A stretch of DNA of 56,824 nt, taken from Verrucomicrobiia bacterium (GTDB taxonomy: Bacteria > Verrucomicrobiota > Verrucomicrobiia > JABWAM01). The stretch is from positions 1-56,824 of the forward strand of contig JAQUAF010000036.1 in NCBI GenBank assembly GCA_028687435.1, given 5' to 3'. This document shows positions 6,825 to 15,018 of this stretch, one piece after another. How positions within the stretch are numbered: position 1 is the first letter of the stretch; each line of letters begins with the position of its first letter. Below the pieces are notes generated by a model. The model was not told the origin of the DNA, ran no database searches, and saw only the letters and a list, made by a program, of their open reading frames with translations. Made by a program: the position numbers and the translations under genes.

Positions 6825-8690
6825 TCATTCTATTGGCTGGTGTTCGTCATCCCGGGTGTCTTGCCGGATTCGCTTTTTGAGCCATTTGGCTTCCTGGATT
6901 TGTCTTTTGACCCTCTGAACGATGATTTCACGGCGAATGATCCGAATAAAAATCATTCCGATGGAAAAGAGCAGGGCGGTGACGGGCCAGTTGACGATGA
7001 TCGGTTGATTCCAGAACTTCATCCATTCCCTCAAGTCCAGCGTTCCGGGAAGCCAACCCCATCGGACGGCGGGATAATGGGACAGCCACAGGCACAGAAC
7101 CATGCCTGTGATCATCAGGGCGGTGGATTGCTGGCGTTCGTCGGGACTGCTCATGGCGGTTTGGGGGTTGGACCGTTGACGTTGCTTGAATTGGACTTTG
7201 CAGAAATTGAGTCCATTGCTGAATTTTCGTCCCGCTTGGAAAAAGACGGCGTCCACGATGCCGTTGTTTCTGTCGGTGCCGGTTCGGAGCCGTGTAAAAG
7301 TGATCGGCAAAAGGATGTGCTTCACCTGGGGACTGAAGGAGGCGTTCACATTGCGATTGCCCGAGAGCAGGGGCGTCAGGATGTTCCGGCTTTCACCGGC
7401 GCTGACCGTTTCAATGGCCTGCCAATCCTCGCCAATCACGTCGGCGGCAAATTTGTTTGTTTGCGCCTCGTCGTTGGCATGGAAAATCTTGGTCAAAAGA
7501 TTGCCGAAGAGTCCCTTCATCCAGGGTTCGCCCTGCTGCCCTCCCAGTTGGGCCAGAACCGTGGGAAGATTCTGGCCGATATAGACCGTGGAGGTTTTTG
7601 AGGAGCGGGCGGTTTGCTGGAAAACCATGTCATAGGAGGTGACAAAGTGTTGGAATTCATCCGCCCAGATGAAACAGGGACGGCGGCTGGTTTCGGATGC
7701 GGCCCGGCGCCGTTCCACGGCCTTCTGAAAAAGAAATTTAACGATGACCCCGGCAATGCGTCCGGCTTGGTCGAATTCCTTCACGGGCAGGTCCACCACG
7801 ATGATTTTTCCCCGGTCAATGGCGTCTTCGGGGGTGAATGTGGTGTCGGTGCAGAATTTCTGTCGGATGGGGGTGCGCAAGAGCGGATCAGCCAGCCCCT
7901 CCCATGTTTCGGTGATGCCGGAGCGCTGCCGGTCGCCCATCGTCGGGAAATCGTTCAGGAAATAGTTGACGGCCCGCTTGATGTCGAAATCTCCCTTTTG
8001 TTTGAGAAAGGCTTTTACGCAAGCCCGGCAACATTTGGAGCTTTTCTTCCACTGCTCGTCATCCGCTTCGTCGTCGGATTTGGGGGCGGTGAGAATGATG
8101 TCCGAGATGGCGGGTAGGGTGAGAGGCTCGTCCAGCGCGCACTGGAGTTGAATGGCGTTGGAGATCAGTCGAACGCACGCGCGTTCCCAAAAGTCGGGAT
8201 TGAGTTTTTGCCCGCCCTTGGATTCGACCAGATCCTGAAGCTGTCGAAACAGGTTGACCAGGTTGAGGGTCAACCCTGCGCCGCGGCCTGAACGGCGCAG
8301 TTCATAATCGAAGATGTTGAAGGATTCCTGGCTTTCGGTCACCCGGATGATGTCTTTTTCCCGGCCGGTCAACCTAGCCAGTTCCATCCAGTAGCTGGCC
8401 TCGTCCACTTTTACGCAGAGGACAATGCCCCCGGCGCCCAAGCGGAGCATTTTGATGGCGAGCATGTCGGCGCTTCCGCTGGATTTGCCGGAACCGGTGG
8501 CGCCCAGGATCAGAACTCCCTGGCAGGCATCGCCGATGTTCCATTCGTCGCCGGTGGGAAGCCGGAAAATGGGGGCGGAAAGCATCCATGCGCGGGACGG
8601 GGAATCCGGCGAGTCGTTTTGAGTCCGGATTGGATGGGCTGATGGCGGAAACAGCTTCCGGGGGAAAGGAAATGGGGTTGGAAAAATCAT
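6825..8690 (-). CDS. Type IV coupling protein (VirD4/TraD-like ATPase) with C-terminal membrane segments
   Basis: This protein should deliver the relaxase-DNA complex to the secretion channel. Walker A is GATGSGKS near residues 63-70 and Walker B is CFIWADEFQHF near 336, followed by a TraM-recognition-like stretch with QTARSSKTSTVYIGQ. Family members usually carry two N-terminal membrane helices. Here the N-terminus is short and Pro-rich, and the only strongly hydrophobic segments lie near the C-terminus, around residues 515-535 and 555-577. The anchor position is therefore inverted. I take the ATG at 8690; a TTG 27 bases further upstream lies inside the palindromic operator at 8707-8728. The gene is divergent from the toxin-antitoxin pair and shares its control region. 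Confidence 0.85.
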   Translation of the reverse strand: MIFPTPFPFPRKLFPPSAHPIRTQNDSPDSPSRAWMLSAPIFRLPTGDEWNIGDACQGVLILGATGSGKSSGSADMLAIKMLRLGAGGIVLCVKVDEASYWMELARLTGREKDIIRVTESQESFNIFDYELRRSGRGAGLTLNLVNLFRQLQDLVESKGGQKLNPDFWERACVRLISNAIQLQCALDEPLTLPAISDIILTAPKSDDEADDEQWKKSSKCCRACVKAFLKQKGDFDIKRAVNYFLNDFPTMGDRQRSGITETWEGLADPLLRTPIRQKFCTDTTFTPEDAIDRGKIIVVDLPVKEFDQAGRIAGVIVKFLFQKAVERRRAASETSRRPCFIWADEFQHFVTSYDMVFQQTARSSKTSTVYIGQNLPTVLAQLGGQQGEPWMKGLFGNLLTKIFHANDEAQTNKFAADVIGEDWQAIETVSAGESRNILTPLLSGNRNVNASFSPQVKHILLPITFTRLRTGTDRNNGIVDAVFFQAGRKFSNGLNFCKVQFKQRQRSNPQTAMSSPDERQQSTALMITGMVLCLWLSHYPAVRWGWLPGTLDLREWMKFWNQPIIVNWPVTALLFSIGMIFIRIIRREIIVQRVKRQIQEAKWLKKRIRQDTRDDEHQPIE

Positions 8691-8706
8691 GTTTTCAAGC
8701 TTGCGT

Positions 8707-8728
8707 CTGTATCTCAATTGAGATACAG
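8707..8728. promoter_or_regulatory. Perfect 22-bp palindromic operator of the dinJ-yafQ pair
   Basis: The 11-base half-site CTGTATCTCAA is followed immediately by its exact reverse complement, giving a 22-bp perfect palindrome centred between 8717 and 8718. It lies 18 bp before the antitoxin start and 16 bp before the divergent coupling-protein start. DinJ-type antitoxins repress their own operon by binding palindromes, so this is the expected operator. Here it could also affect the conjugation gene. Confidence 0.8.
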
Positions 8729-8746
8729 TAAAGCGAAAAGGAGAGA

Positions 8747-9013
8747 ATGATGGCTAAAACAGCGATGATTCATGCCCGTATCGAGCCGGCTTTGAAGAGT
8801 TCGGTGGAGGAACTTTTTCATCATTTGGGCTTGTCGACCTCCGAGGCCATAAAATTGTTTTTCCAGCAGGTCAAATTGCACCGGGGTTTGCCTTTTGAAG
8901 TGCGGGTGCCGAACCGGGTTACGCGCCGTGTCTTCAGCCAGACCGATCGGCGCGTGGGGGTAAAACGTTTCAAGGATAAAGAGGAATTGTTTAAAGATTT
9001 GGGTTTGCGATGA
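8747..9013 (+). CDS. dinJ: RelB/DinJ-family antitoxin
   Basis: An 88-residue antitoxin of the RelB/DinJ ribbon-helix-helix family. The N-terminus MIHARIEPALKSSVEELFHH forms the expected strand and helix, and the STSEAIKLFFQQVKLHRGLPF stretch is characteristic of DinJ. The C-terminal part, rich in Lys and Asp, should wrap the toxin. An AAGGAG ribosome-binding site lies just upstream. ATG codons at 8747 and 8750 are both possible. The stop overlaps the toxin start in an ATGA, giving tight translational coupling. Known role: neutralise YafQ and repress the operon through the palindrome at 8707-8728. Within the element it probably acts as a maintenance module. Confidence 0.88.
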   Translation: MMAKTAMIHARIEPALKSSVEELFHHLGLSTSEAIKLFFQQVKLHRGLPFEVRVPNRVTRRVFSQTDRRVGVKRFKDKEELFKDLGLR

Positions 9014-9279
9014 GGGTTCCTGCCCGCACCAGTCAGTTTCGGCGCGACGTCAAGCTGGCCATGAAGCGGAGCAAGGATATATCCAAGCTGGAACGGGTTC
9101 TGTCGTGCCTGGTCGATGAAAGCCCGTTGGATGTCCGGTTGCGGGATCATCCTCTCAAGGGTGGGTATGCGGGGCGGCGTGAGTGTCATATCGAACCGGA
9201 TTGGCTGCTGGTTTACAAACTGGAGCCGGGAACGGTGATTTTTGAACGTCTGGGAACGCATGCGGATTTGTTTGAGTGA
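9010..9279 (+). CDS. yafQ: YafQ-family mRNA interferase toxin
   Basis: An 89-residue RelE-superfamily toxin of the YafQ branch, which cleaves mRNA on the ribosome. Diagnostic stretches are RDHPLKGGYAGRRECHIEPD, then WLLVYKLE, then the C-terminal GTHADLF, where the His corresponds to the conserved C-terminal catalytic His of YafQ. Length is normal and all motifs are intact, so the toxin is likely functional. It overlaps the antitoxin gene by 4 bp. The pair is inserted between the coupling-protein gene and the transfer gene cluster, both of which run the opposite way. Confidence 0.9.
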   Translation: MRVPARTSQFRRDVKLAMKRSKDISKLERVLSCLVDESPLDVRLRDHPLKGGYAGRRECHIEPDWLLVYKLEPGTVIFERLGTHADLFE

Positions 9280-9290
9280 GGAAAAAGGGC

Positions 9291-9869
9291 TTACCATATC
9301 CACCAGCGTTTCTTCTTTTGATTTTGTTCCTGTTGGCGTTTGGCTAGTTCGGCTTGTTCGATGTCCTCCAGCTTTTGCAGGGCGGTATTGAGTTTTTCCC
9401 GGGTTTCCCGGAGTTGACTGGCAGAGGCTTGGATTTGTTCCTCGCGTTGAACAAGGTCTTGGCGGGTTCTCTCCTTGAGATTTTCAAGCTCGGCACCGAT
9501 CCTTTGAAGTTGCCGATCTTTGTCATGGATGATCTCCCGTTGCCGTTGGATGGCGCTGCCATCGTATTCCCCGGCTTCAAGGGGAAGGTCCGGGGGTGAA
9601 ACGGCATGGGGTTCCAACGTGGAGGGGATCAGCCACCTTTGCGGTTTTTCCACGAACGTGACGGTTTGTTCATGTTGGAGGATTTCGTTGTCCAGGGCAT
9701 GCGGTGCAATCCAGATGTCGCGTTGGCGTTCGACGCTGCGATACCGGCCTTCGCATTGTTGCCCATCGTCCGGCGATTCGGCGACTTGAACGATGACAGG
9801 ACGATTTGGCGGCGTATGGCATCCTGTCAGCAGAAAAGCGGCGGCCAGGGGCAGAGTGAGAGTTTTCAT
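9291..9869 (-). CDS. Lipoprotein with C-terminal coiled coil, transfer cluster
   Basis: A 192-residue lipoprotein. The signal sequence MKTLTLPLAAAFLLTGC ends in a lipobox with the acceptor Cys at position 17. Residues from about 105 to 175 form a long charged coiled coil (heptads rich in Glu, Gln, Arg and Lys), and the chain ends in a basic KKKRWWIW tail. It is the last gene of the VirB-like cluster, 9 bp after the VirB10-like gene, which suits a VirB7- or TraV-like partner of the outer-membrane core. The sequence is not recognisably homologous to either, so that role is inference. Confidence 0.65.
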   Translation of the reverse strand: MKTLTLPLAAAFLLTGCHTPPNRPVIVQVAESPDDGQQCEGRYRSVERQRDIWIAPHALDNEILQHEQTVTFVEKPQRWLIPSTLEPHAVSPPDLPLEAGEYDGSAIQRQREIIHDKDRQLQRIGAELENLKERTRQDLVQREEQIQASASQLRETREKLNTALQKLEDIEQAELAKRQQEQNQKKKRWWIW

Positions 9870-9878
9870 GGGGATGAA

Positions 9879-10892
9879 TCAGCGGTTCGAGGTTTGGATG
9901 CTGCGTCCTGGCGCCGCGGCGCTCAGATCGACGGCTTCATCGAGAAAAATGGCGCAAAGCCGGGCGGTGGGAACCAGAACATAGGAGTTTTGTTGCTGGA
10001 GCGTGGCGGAATAACGGGAGGCGATGACGTCCATGAAGGCTTGCGCGGCGGCCAGCCCGCTGTTTTGCAGCGTGGAATCGAGCATGGTCGTGGTGGTGGT
10101 CACGACCGATCCGGCGCTTACGGCGTTGTTTTGGGTGGTGACGTAGGTTTGCAGGGTTTTGACGAAATCCTGCATGGCCTTTGCCGCAGCCAGTTTGAAT
10201 GCGGTGGCAGTGCTGTCGTCATAGAGAAAGCCTTTCAACCCCGCGCCGTTGATGAACCAACGACCTGAATGCGGGTTTTGCTCGTAAGTCATGCCGATTC
10301 CTTTGATGGGCAGTTCCCAACCCTGGCGTCCTTCCTCATAAAAGATGAGGGTGTCCCAGGTCACAAAGACCCTGCCGCGGAGATTGCCGGGAGCGATTTT
10401 GCCGGTGGCCTGGGTTCCAACGGGAATCCTGACTTTGTGGGCGAAAATGGCGGGATGAATGAGGGTGGCGGTGGCCGGTGAAACCTGGTTGTTGCTGACA
10501 ATGTCGCTGGTGAGGGTAGCGTAAAGGATAGTGCCTTTTGGGAGAAAATCGTCCGAAAGAATTTTTCCCGATGTGTTCAGGTTGCCAAAGGAGGGCTGAT
10601 TGTATTGGCGAGAAGGCGCAGGCGGGGCGGCTTTTGTTGAGAGAGAAACCGGGGTTGAAGGCGGCGGCAGGGGAGTTTCGGGCAGATTCGGTGAATCCAT
10701 CGATGAAGGCCGGCTGGTTGGGGCTGGCATGGATTGCATGTTTGTCGATGGCGCGGCATGGTTTTCCCGGCGCGCGCGGGCCATGTGTTTCAATCCCATG
10801 TAGAGGACGATGAAAGCCGCCAACAGCGTCCAGCCCAAGGCGGTGAGCTTGCCGTTGCAATAAAACTTTTCTTTGGTGAGGCGCAAATTCAT
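9879..10892 (-). CDS. VirB10/TrbI-like channel protein
   Basis: A 337-residue inner-membrane-anchored protein that should span the periplasm and join the outer-membrane core of the secretion channel. The order fits VirB10: a short cytoplasmic tail, one membrane helix at about residues 17-36, a Pro/Ser-rich periplasmic linker at 45-105, then the conserved domain. That domain contains LPKGTILYATLTSDI and the later RVFVTWDTLIF and ILVPTAR-like edges. It overlaps the VirB9-like gene by 4 bp. The C-terminal domain is short compared with TrbI. Confidence in the family is good, less in the subtype. Confidence 0.8.
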   Translation of the reverse strand: MNLRLTKEKFYCNGKLTALGWTLLAAFIVLYMGLKHMARARRENHAAPSTNMQSMPAPTSRPSSMDSPNLPETPLPPPSTPVSLSTKAAPPAPSRQYNQPSFGNLNTSGKILSDDFLPKGTILYATLTSDIVSNNQVSPATATLIHPAIFAHKVRIPVGTQATGKIAPGNLRGRVFVTWDTLIFYEEGRQGWELPIKGIGMTYEQNPHSGRWFINGAGLKGFLYDDSTATAFKLAAAKAMQDFVKTLQTYVTTQNNAVSAGSVVTTTTTMLDSTLQNSGLAAAQAFMDVIASRYSATLQQQNSYVLVPTARLCAIFLDEAVDLSAAAPGRSIQTSNR

Positions 10893-11773
10893 GGATTGGC
10901 GGGTTGAATTTCAGCCAGGAAAATTTCGAAATCTTGGCGGTGGCTCAGGCCGTTGGAACCGTCAAGGACGACAAAGTTTTCGGAGGAGCGCTTGGGGGGC
11001 AGGGTTGGGCTTCCCAAGCTTGCGGCAATGGGATTGAACAGGGTTTCTCCGAGGCTGACGGTGATGCGCCGGATGTCGAACGCGAGCGGTGTCTTTGAGC
11101 GATTTTGAGTGAGAAAATGCAGGACGACATGGCGGGTGTCGCGAAAACGGAATGTTTGGAGAATCGTGCAATGTTGGGTTTTATTTTGTATTTCGCGCAT
11201 CAGCGTCCAGTGTTCCACATTCCGCAAGTCCGGAGAATTGACGGTCTGGAGGGCATGGAAGTTTTGGGAGATGCGGATTTCACGAGTGAAAATTTCAGCG
11301 GGGGTTTCCGGAGCGGTTGCGGATTGAAACGGCAGGGGCTTGGAATCGTCGATGATTTTGGCGACGCGGACCATGGGGGTGAATGGTTCGGTCTGGGCCG
11401 CGAAGTGAACGGCAAAATTGATCGTTCCCGCGCGGGTCACAATGGCCAGGGTGGTGTCTCGCGCATTGTCCTGAGTGGGTTTGATGGAAACCAGGCGTTC
11501 GGCTTTTTCCGCCAGCCAGAGAGCCGGATCGCCCACGTTGGTGGCAATGGGTTCCGCCGGCAGTTGGATGATGCAGGCGCAGCCCAGCCGGGCGTTCAGG
11601 GGATGAACCTGGCTGGTATAAAGTTCGACGGTTTGGACTTCCTGGGCAAACAAGGCGGAAGTGAAAAGGAAAAGCGCGAAAACAGCTTCGCAAAAGGGCA
11701 ATGCTTTTGCCGGCCATGGCGGCAATTTGCCTGGCAAAAGCTTTTTAATGAATATTGGCAATGATGTATCCAT
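10889..11773 (-). CDS. VirB9/TrbG-like exported channel protein
   Basis: A 294-residue exported protein with a signal peptide (hydrophobic ALPFCEAVFALFLFTSALFA, cleavage after about residue 43). Position between the VirB8-like and VirB10-like genes, size and a beta-rich C-terminus suggest the VirB9 component of the outer-membrane core. The similarity to known VirB9 is weak, so synteny carries most of the weight. I chose the ATG at 11773, which gives a proper signal peptide and overlaps the upstream gene by 29 bp; a longer frame would bury the signal peptide. The 3' end overlaps the VirB10-like gene by 4 bp. Confidence 0.65.
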   Translation of the reverse strand: MDTSLPIFIKKLLPGKLPPWPAKALPFCEAVFALFLFTSALFAQEVQTVELYTSQVHPLNARLGCACIIQLPAEPIATNVGDPALWLAEKAERLVSIKPTQDNARDTTLAIVTRAGTINFAVHFAAQTEPFTPMVRVAKIIDDSKPLPFQSATAPETPAEIFTREIRISQNFHALQTVNSPDLRNVEHWTLMREIQNKTQHCTILQTFRFRDTRHVVLHFLTQNRSKTPLAFDIRRITVSLGETLFNPIAASLGSPTLPPKRSSENFVVLDGSNGLSHRQDFEIFLAEIQPANP

Positions 11774-12365
11774 AAGGGTTGAGCGGGTCGGCTGTGGTGG
11801 TGAATTCCACGGTGAGATTGAGAGGGGTGCGGGTGATTTGGCCGACTTTGCTGAGGAGGCGCAGTTCAGCCGTGACAACCGCTGTTTCCGTGTCGGCATT
11901 CCACCGGGTTTCCCGGACAAAAAGGGTCTGGGTAAGCCCTTCGGACTCGATGCGGATCTGGTTTTTACGAAAACGCTCTTCGGCGGTGCGCAATAATTGC
12001 GGATGAAAAAACGGCGACCAGATTTCAATGGAGGATGCGCCTGCCGGACTGAACGAGTAGAGGACGGGAAGAAAAAGTTTCACGTATTCGCGCGCCGCGT
12101 CCGGAGTCCAGATAAAAGCGCTGGAGGCCACGGGCAGCACGATTCCTTGCGGTGAGCGCACGACGATGCGTGGAGTGGAAAAATTGGCTGCCATGCGAAG
12201 CCAGGCGTAGAGCATCCCGAAATTAAAAAGAATCGAGACCGCCAGTCCTGCAACAAGGGCGGTATGCCAGGCATGGAAACGGGTGTGGAGTTTGAAGGGG
12301 GAAGAGAAACGCTGGCGCGTTTCGTCCGACGCCGGATGCGTGATGTTCGATGGAAAAACAGGCAT
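11745..12365 (-). CDS. VirB8/TraE-like membrane protein
   Basis: A 206-residue bitopic protein with a cytoplasmic N-terminus, one membrane helix at about residues 33-55 (TALVAGLAVSILFNFGMLYA) and a periplasmic domain that ends with a strand-rich TAVVTAELRLLSKVGQ segment. Size and topology match VirB8 and F-type TraE, the assembly factors of the inner-membrane complex. The gene follows a tiny membrane-protein gene and overlaps the VirB9-like gene by 29 bp. Identification rests on topology and order; no single diagnostic motif is visible. Confidence 0.65.
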   Translation of the reverse strand: MPVFPSNITHPASDETRQRFSSPFKLHTRFHAWHTALVAGLAVSILFNFGMLYAWLRMAANFSTPRIVVRSPQGIVLPVASSAFIWTPDAAREYVKLFLPVLYSFSPAGASSIEIWSPFFHPQLLRTAEERFRKNQIRIESEGLTQTLFVRETRWNADTETAVVTAELRLLSKVGQITRTPLNLTVEFTTTADPLNPYGYIIANIH

Positions 12366-12386
12366 GGAAAGGGTGGGTTCAGGGTT

Positions 12387-12551
12387 TTACCAACTGCGAG
12401 CGTTGCGGAGGGATTGGACGGCTTTGCGAGCGGTTGGGGTATCGGCGGGGTTGGCGGACGGACGGGAGTTCCGTTTCATGATCAGCAGCAGGATGGTTGC
12501 CGTGATGATCAGGATGGCGAGCAGGGTGAATTTAAGGTCAGGTTTTTTCAT
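12387..12551 (-). CDS. Tiny single-pass membrane protein (54 aa)
   Basis: A 54-residue protein with the N-terminus MKKPDLKFTLLAILIITAT and a membrane helix at about residues 8-25, then a basic, polar tail. The gene sits in the 191-bp space between the VirB6-like and VirB8-like genes, in the same direction and with short gaps, which supports it as real. No family is recognised. It could be a small structural subunit of the inner-membrane complex. Confidence 0.55.
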   Translation of the reverse strand: MKKPDLKFTLLAILIITATILLLIMKRNSRPSANPADTPTARKAVQSLRNARSW

Positions 12552-12556
12552 GGGAA

Positions 12557-13633
12557 TCAGGGGTGATGTTTTTGGGCGTTGCGGATGCGCTCGGCATAGG
12601 CGTCCGGAAAGTTTTGGGTGGTTACGGTCGATGTGGAATTCGAGGAGGTATTTGCCTGGGACCAGTTGCCTGCGCAAAGCATGGAGGGGGTTGCGGAGTT
12701 TCCGGCGGCGCCCTTGTTCGAGGAAATGGCTGCGCGTCCGGCCAGGTAGGATGAAAAAAGTTGGAGCGGGGAAGGCATGGCAGCGGCCGCCGCGCCACCG
12801 GCTTTGTTGACCAGCCAGACGGTCAGGATGGGCATGCCCAAATAGATGGCGCAGGCGGCTGCCATGTAAATGAGGCAGGCGACAAAATCCGTCGCGTTTT
12901 CAGCCAGCGATTGGCCGGTCCATCCATAGATGCTGTTTCCGAGGAGGATGCCGATGGTCCAGCCGACCGGGATGAGCAGGGCGGCGATGAAAGTTTTCAA
13001 CCATGCGATGAAGATGCCGCCGCTGTGCCTGAAAGCCAGGCAGGCAATGGCCAGCGGTCCCACGGCGATCAATAGCGCTTCAAAGAGGATCTGGGCCGAA
13101 TAGACCACCAGGATCAAGAGGGCTGCGGCGAAAATGGCCATGGCCAGGGCGATGCCTCCGGGTCCCATCAGAAACGTTCCAAGGCCAACGACGCCGATCA
13201 TGGAGCCAACCTGAAGCGTGGCATCCACACCGCTTACAGGCAACGTGCCGATGAGTTGCCGCCGGGCGTCAAAAAAATAGGGGAGCATGTCGTGGAAGGA
13301 AGCGAGCAGGGCGGAAGCCATGACCATCCGCAGGATGGTGGTGACAAATTCCTCCAAACCGCGGAATGGCGCGTGATAACCGGCGTAGATGAGGGCGATG
13401 ATGGCCAGCAAGGTGACCAGATCGCGGGATTGTGCGCCGAGTTGATCGGCGACGTAAGAGGCGCGTTCGCGCAAACCGGTCAAATCCGGCGGTGAAAATT
13501 CCCTGGAATTTTTCGGCAGGGGTTTTCCGGGGCCGGGACCGCCCGAGGCTGAAGCGTCTCCCGCCCATGCCGCGCAACTGAACAGGCAGAACATGCCGCA
13601 GAAAAGCATGGTTTTAATGGAACCGGATTTCAT
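12557..13633 (-). CDS. VirB6/TrbL-like polytopic membrane protein
   Basis: A 358-residue protein with a signal-peptide-like N-terminus (MLFCGMFCLFSCAAWA) followed by about six hydrophobic segments between residues 70 and 300. These include LVTLLAIIALIYAGYHA and ALAMAIFAAALLILVVYSAQILFEALLIAVGPLAIACLAF, which I describe as two adjacent membrane spans with the Pro-containing turn typical of TrbL/VirB6. The C-terminus is Ser/Asn/Thr-rich. The family forms the inner-membrane DNA and protein passage of type IV secretion. The start at 13633 overlaps the VirB5-like stop as ATGA. Earlier in-frame codons overlap the upstream gene too far. Confidence 0.8.
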   Translation of the reverse strand: MKSGSIKTMLFCGMFCLFSCAAWAGDASASGGPGPGKPLPKNSREFSPPDLTGLRERASYVADQLGAQSRDLVTLLAIIALIYAGYHAPFRGLEEFVTTILRMVMASALLASFHDMLPYFFDARRQLIGTLPVSGVDATLQVGSMIGVVGLGTFLMGPGGIALAMAIFAAALLILVVYSAQILFEALLIAVGPLAIACLAFRHSGGIFIAWLKTFIAALLIPVGWTIGILLGNSIYGWTGQSLAENATDFVACLIYMAAACAIYLGMPILTVWLVNKAGGAAAAAMPSPLQLFSSYLAGRAAISSNKGAAGNSATPSMLCAGNWSQANTSSNSTSTVTTQNFPDAYAERIRNAQKHHP

Positions 13634-14388
13634 TGGTTTTGGATTTTCAAATAATTGTTGATGCTTTTGGCCATCACCGAGAGTTCCTGCGCGGTCCAGT
13701 CCCGGCATGCCTGTTGCCAAGCGTCTTTTTGGTTCTGATTTTCAAAGAAATTGGCTTGTTGTTGTTCGAAAGAGCGTTTGCGTTCCTCGGCCAGCGCTTT
13801 CGCGGCGGCATCCACCGAATCCAGTGCCGCCTGGGCTTTGGCGGTTTCGCCAAGGGACTTGGCAGCCTTCAATTGGGCCTGCGCCTTGGCGCGTTCCTGT
13901 TGGAGCCGCTTCATTTGGTCATCATAGTTTTTCTGGGCGGTCTGGGTGGCGTCGTAGCTGCGGCTGGTGATGACATAACGCTGCCAGGAGTCGGGATCGG
14001 TGAGATCCTGGCGAAGTTTATCGAGCGAATCGGCAATGCGTCCCGGCACGCCCATGCTGGTTTGTTGAAGGTCCTGAATGGCGTTGCCGAAATTATTGAG
14101 CGACTTGGCCAGATCGATTGCGCTGGTGATGGAAGGATCAATGCCAATGGCTTCCAGCCCTTTGCCGATCAAGCCTTCCAGATTGTCCATGTGATTGACC
14201 AAGTCATTGAGCTTGTTGATCTGTTCGGTGGCTTTGTTGATGGATTCCACCCATTTGGACAATTGATCGGCGTGTTGAGTGGCGCGTTGGGACGCCGCGG
14301 CGGCGTCATAGACGGCGTATTGCGCCTGAACGGTGGAGGAGCAGGCCCAGAAGACCAGGAGCAATGCGGACATTCTTGCGGATTTCAT
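13630..14388 (-). CDS. VirB5/TrbJ-like exported coiled-coil protein
   Basis: A 252-residue exported protein. A signal peptide (MKSARMSALLLVFWACSSTVQA) is followed by AQYAVYDAAAASQ, similar to the start of mature TrbJ. The rest is helical, with heptad-like stretches at about residues 35-70 and 150-215. TrbJ/VirB5 proteins sit at the pilus tip or periplasm and help pilus assembly. The ATG at 14388 gives the signal peptide directly at the N-terminus. It is coupled to the VirB6-like gene by a 4-bp overlap, the usual VirB5-VirB6 order. Confidence 0.75.
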   Translation of the reverse strand: MKSARMSALLLVFWACSSTVQAQYAVYDAAAASQRATQHADQLSKWVESINKATEQINKLNDLVNHMDNLEGLIGKGLEAIGIDPSITSAIDLAKSLNNFGNAIQDLQQTSMGVPGRIADSLDKLRQDLTDPDSWQRYVITSRSYDATQTAQKNYDDQMKRLQQERAKAQAQLKAAKSLGETAKAQAALDSVDAAAKALAEERKRSFEQQQANFFENQNQKDAWQQACRDWTAQELSVMAKSINNYLKIQNQ

Positions 14389-14465
14389 GGGTGAAGGGAG
14401 GGTTTTTGTCAAAGGTGGGGCGCTTGTTTGGTGGAACTTGCTGGGGCGGGAGTGTGGAGTGGCGG

Positions 14466-15005
14466 TCATGGCGTTGTTTGAAAAGTTTCATAGTGCAAAG
14501 TGTTGGTTTGATGGGTTGTTGCCGCGGCAGAGGGATCCTCCGATGCCGGTGTTTTGGAAATGGCTGGTTGGTTGGTGAGAATTTTTTCCGGTTTTATGGT
14601 CTGGCTTGGTGCTTGGTGGGCGTCGTAGCGGACGCCGTTTTGTTCTCGGGCGGGCACGGTCAGGACAGGGAAAAACTCCATCCGACGATTTCTGGGCAAT
14701 CCGTTGGATTCCTCCCAAAGCCCCTGCAGAACTTGCTGCTGGCCGATGGCCCTGCCTTCCTCGACACCGGAATGATAGGCGTTCTGGCGTCCGGAGCGGG
14801 CCATGGTCTGAAACGCTTCGGAAACCACAAAGCCGCCCACGGCGCCTGCGGTGGTCAAGGCGGGGTCTTTGCCACCGGCGAAGTAGGCTGCGATGCCTCC
14901 GCCCGCGGTGGCCAGGGTGTCCAGGGCCACGCGTTGGCCGGTTCCGGATGAGCCAGCGCAGCCTGCGAGGAAAAGAGCGGAAATGATGAGAAGGAGATGT
15001 TTCAT
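14466..15005 (-). CDS. Lipoprotein of the transfer cluster
   Basis: A 179-residue lipoprotein. The signal MKHLLLIISALFLAGC has the lipobox LAGC with Cys at 16. The mature part starts with a Gly-rich hydrophobic stretch (ALDTLATAGGGIAAYFAGG) resembling a Gly-zipper segment, then a polar, Pro/Thr-rich tail. Gly-zipper lipoproteins often associate with the outer membrane or with entry-exclusion functions, but I do not recognise a named family. It lies 13 bp after the exported Asn/Thr-rich protein and 77 bp before the VirB5-like gene. Confidence 0.65.
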   Translation of the reverse strand: MKHLLLIISALFLAGCAGSSGTGQRVALDTLATAGGGIAAYFAGGKDPALTTAGAVGGFVVSEAFQTMARSGRQNAYHSGVEEGRAIGQQQVLQGLWEESNGLPRNRRMEFFPVLTVPAREQNGVRYDAHQAPSQTIKPEKILTNQPAISKTPASEDPSAAATTHQTNTLHYETFQTTP

Positions 15006-15018
15006 GGGAATCGATGAA

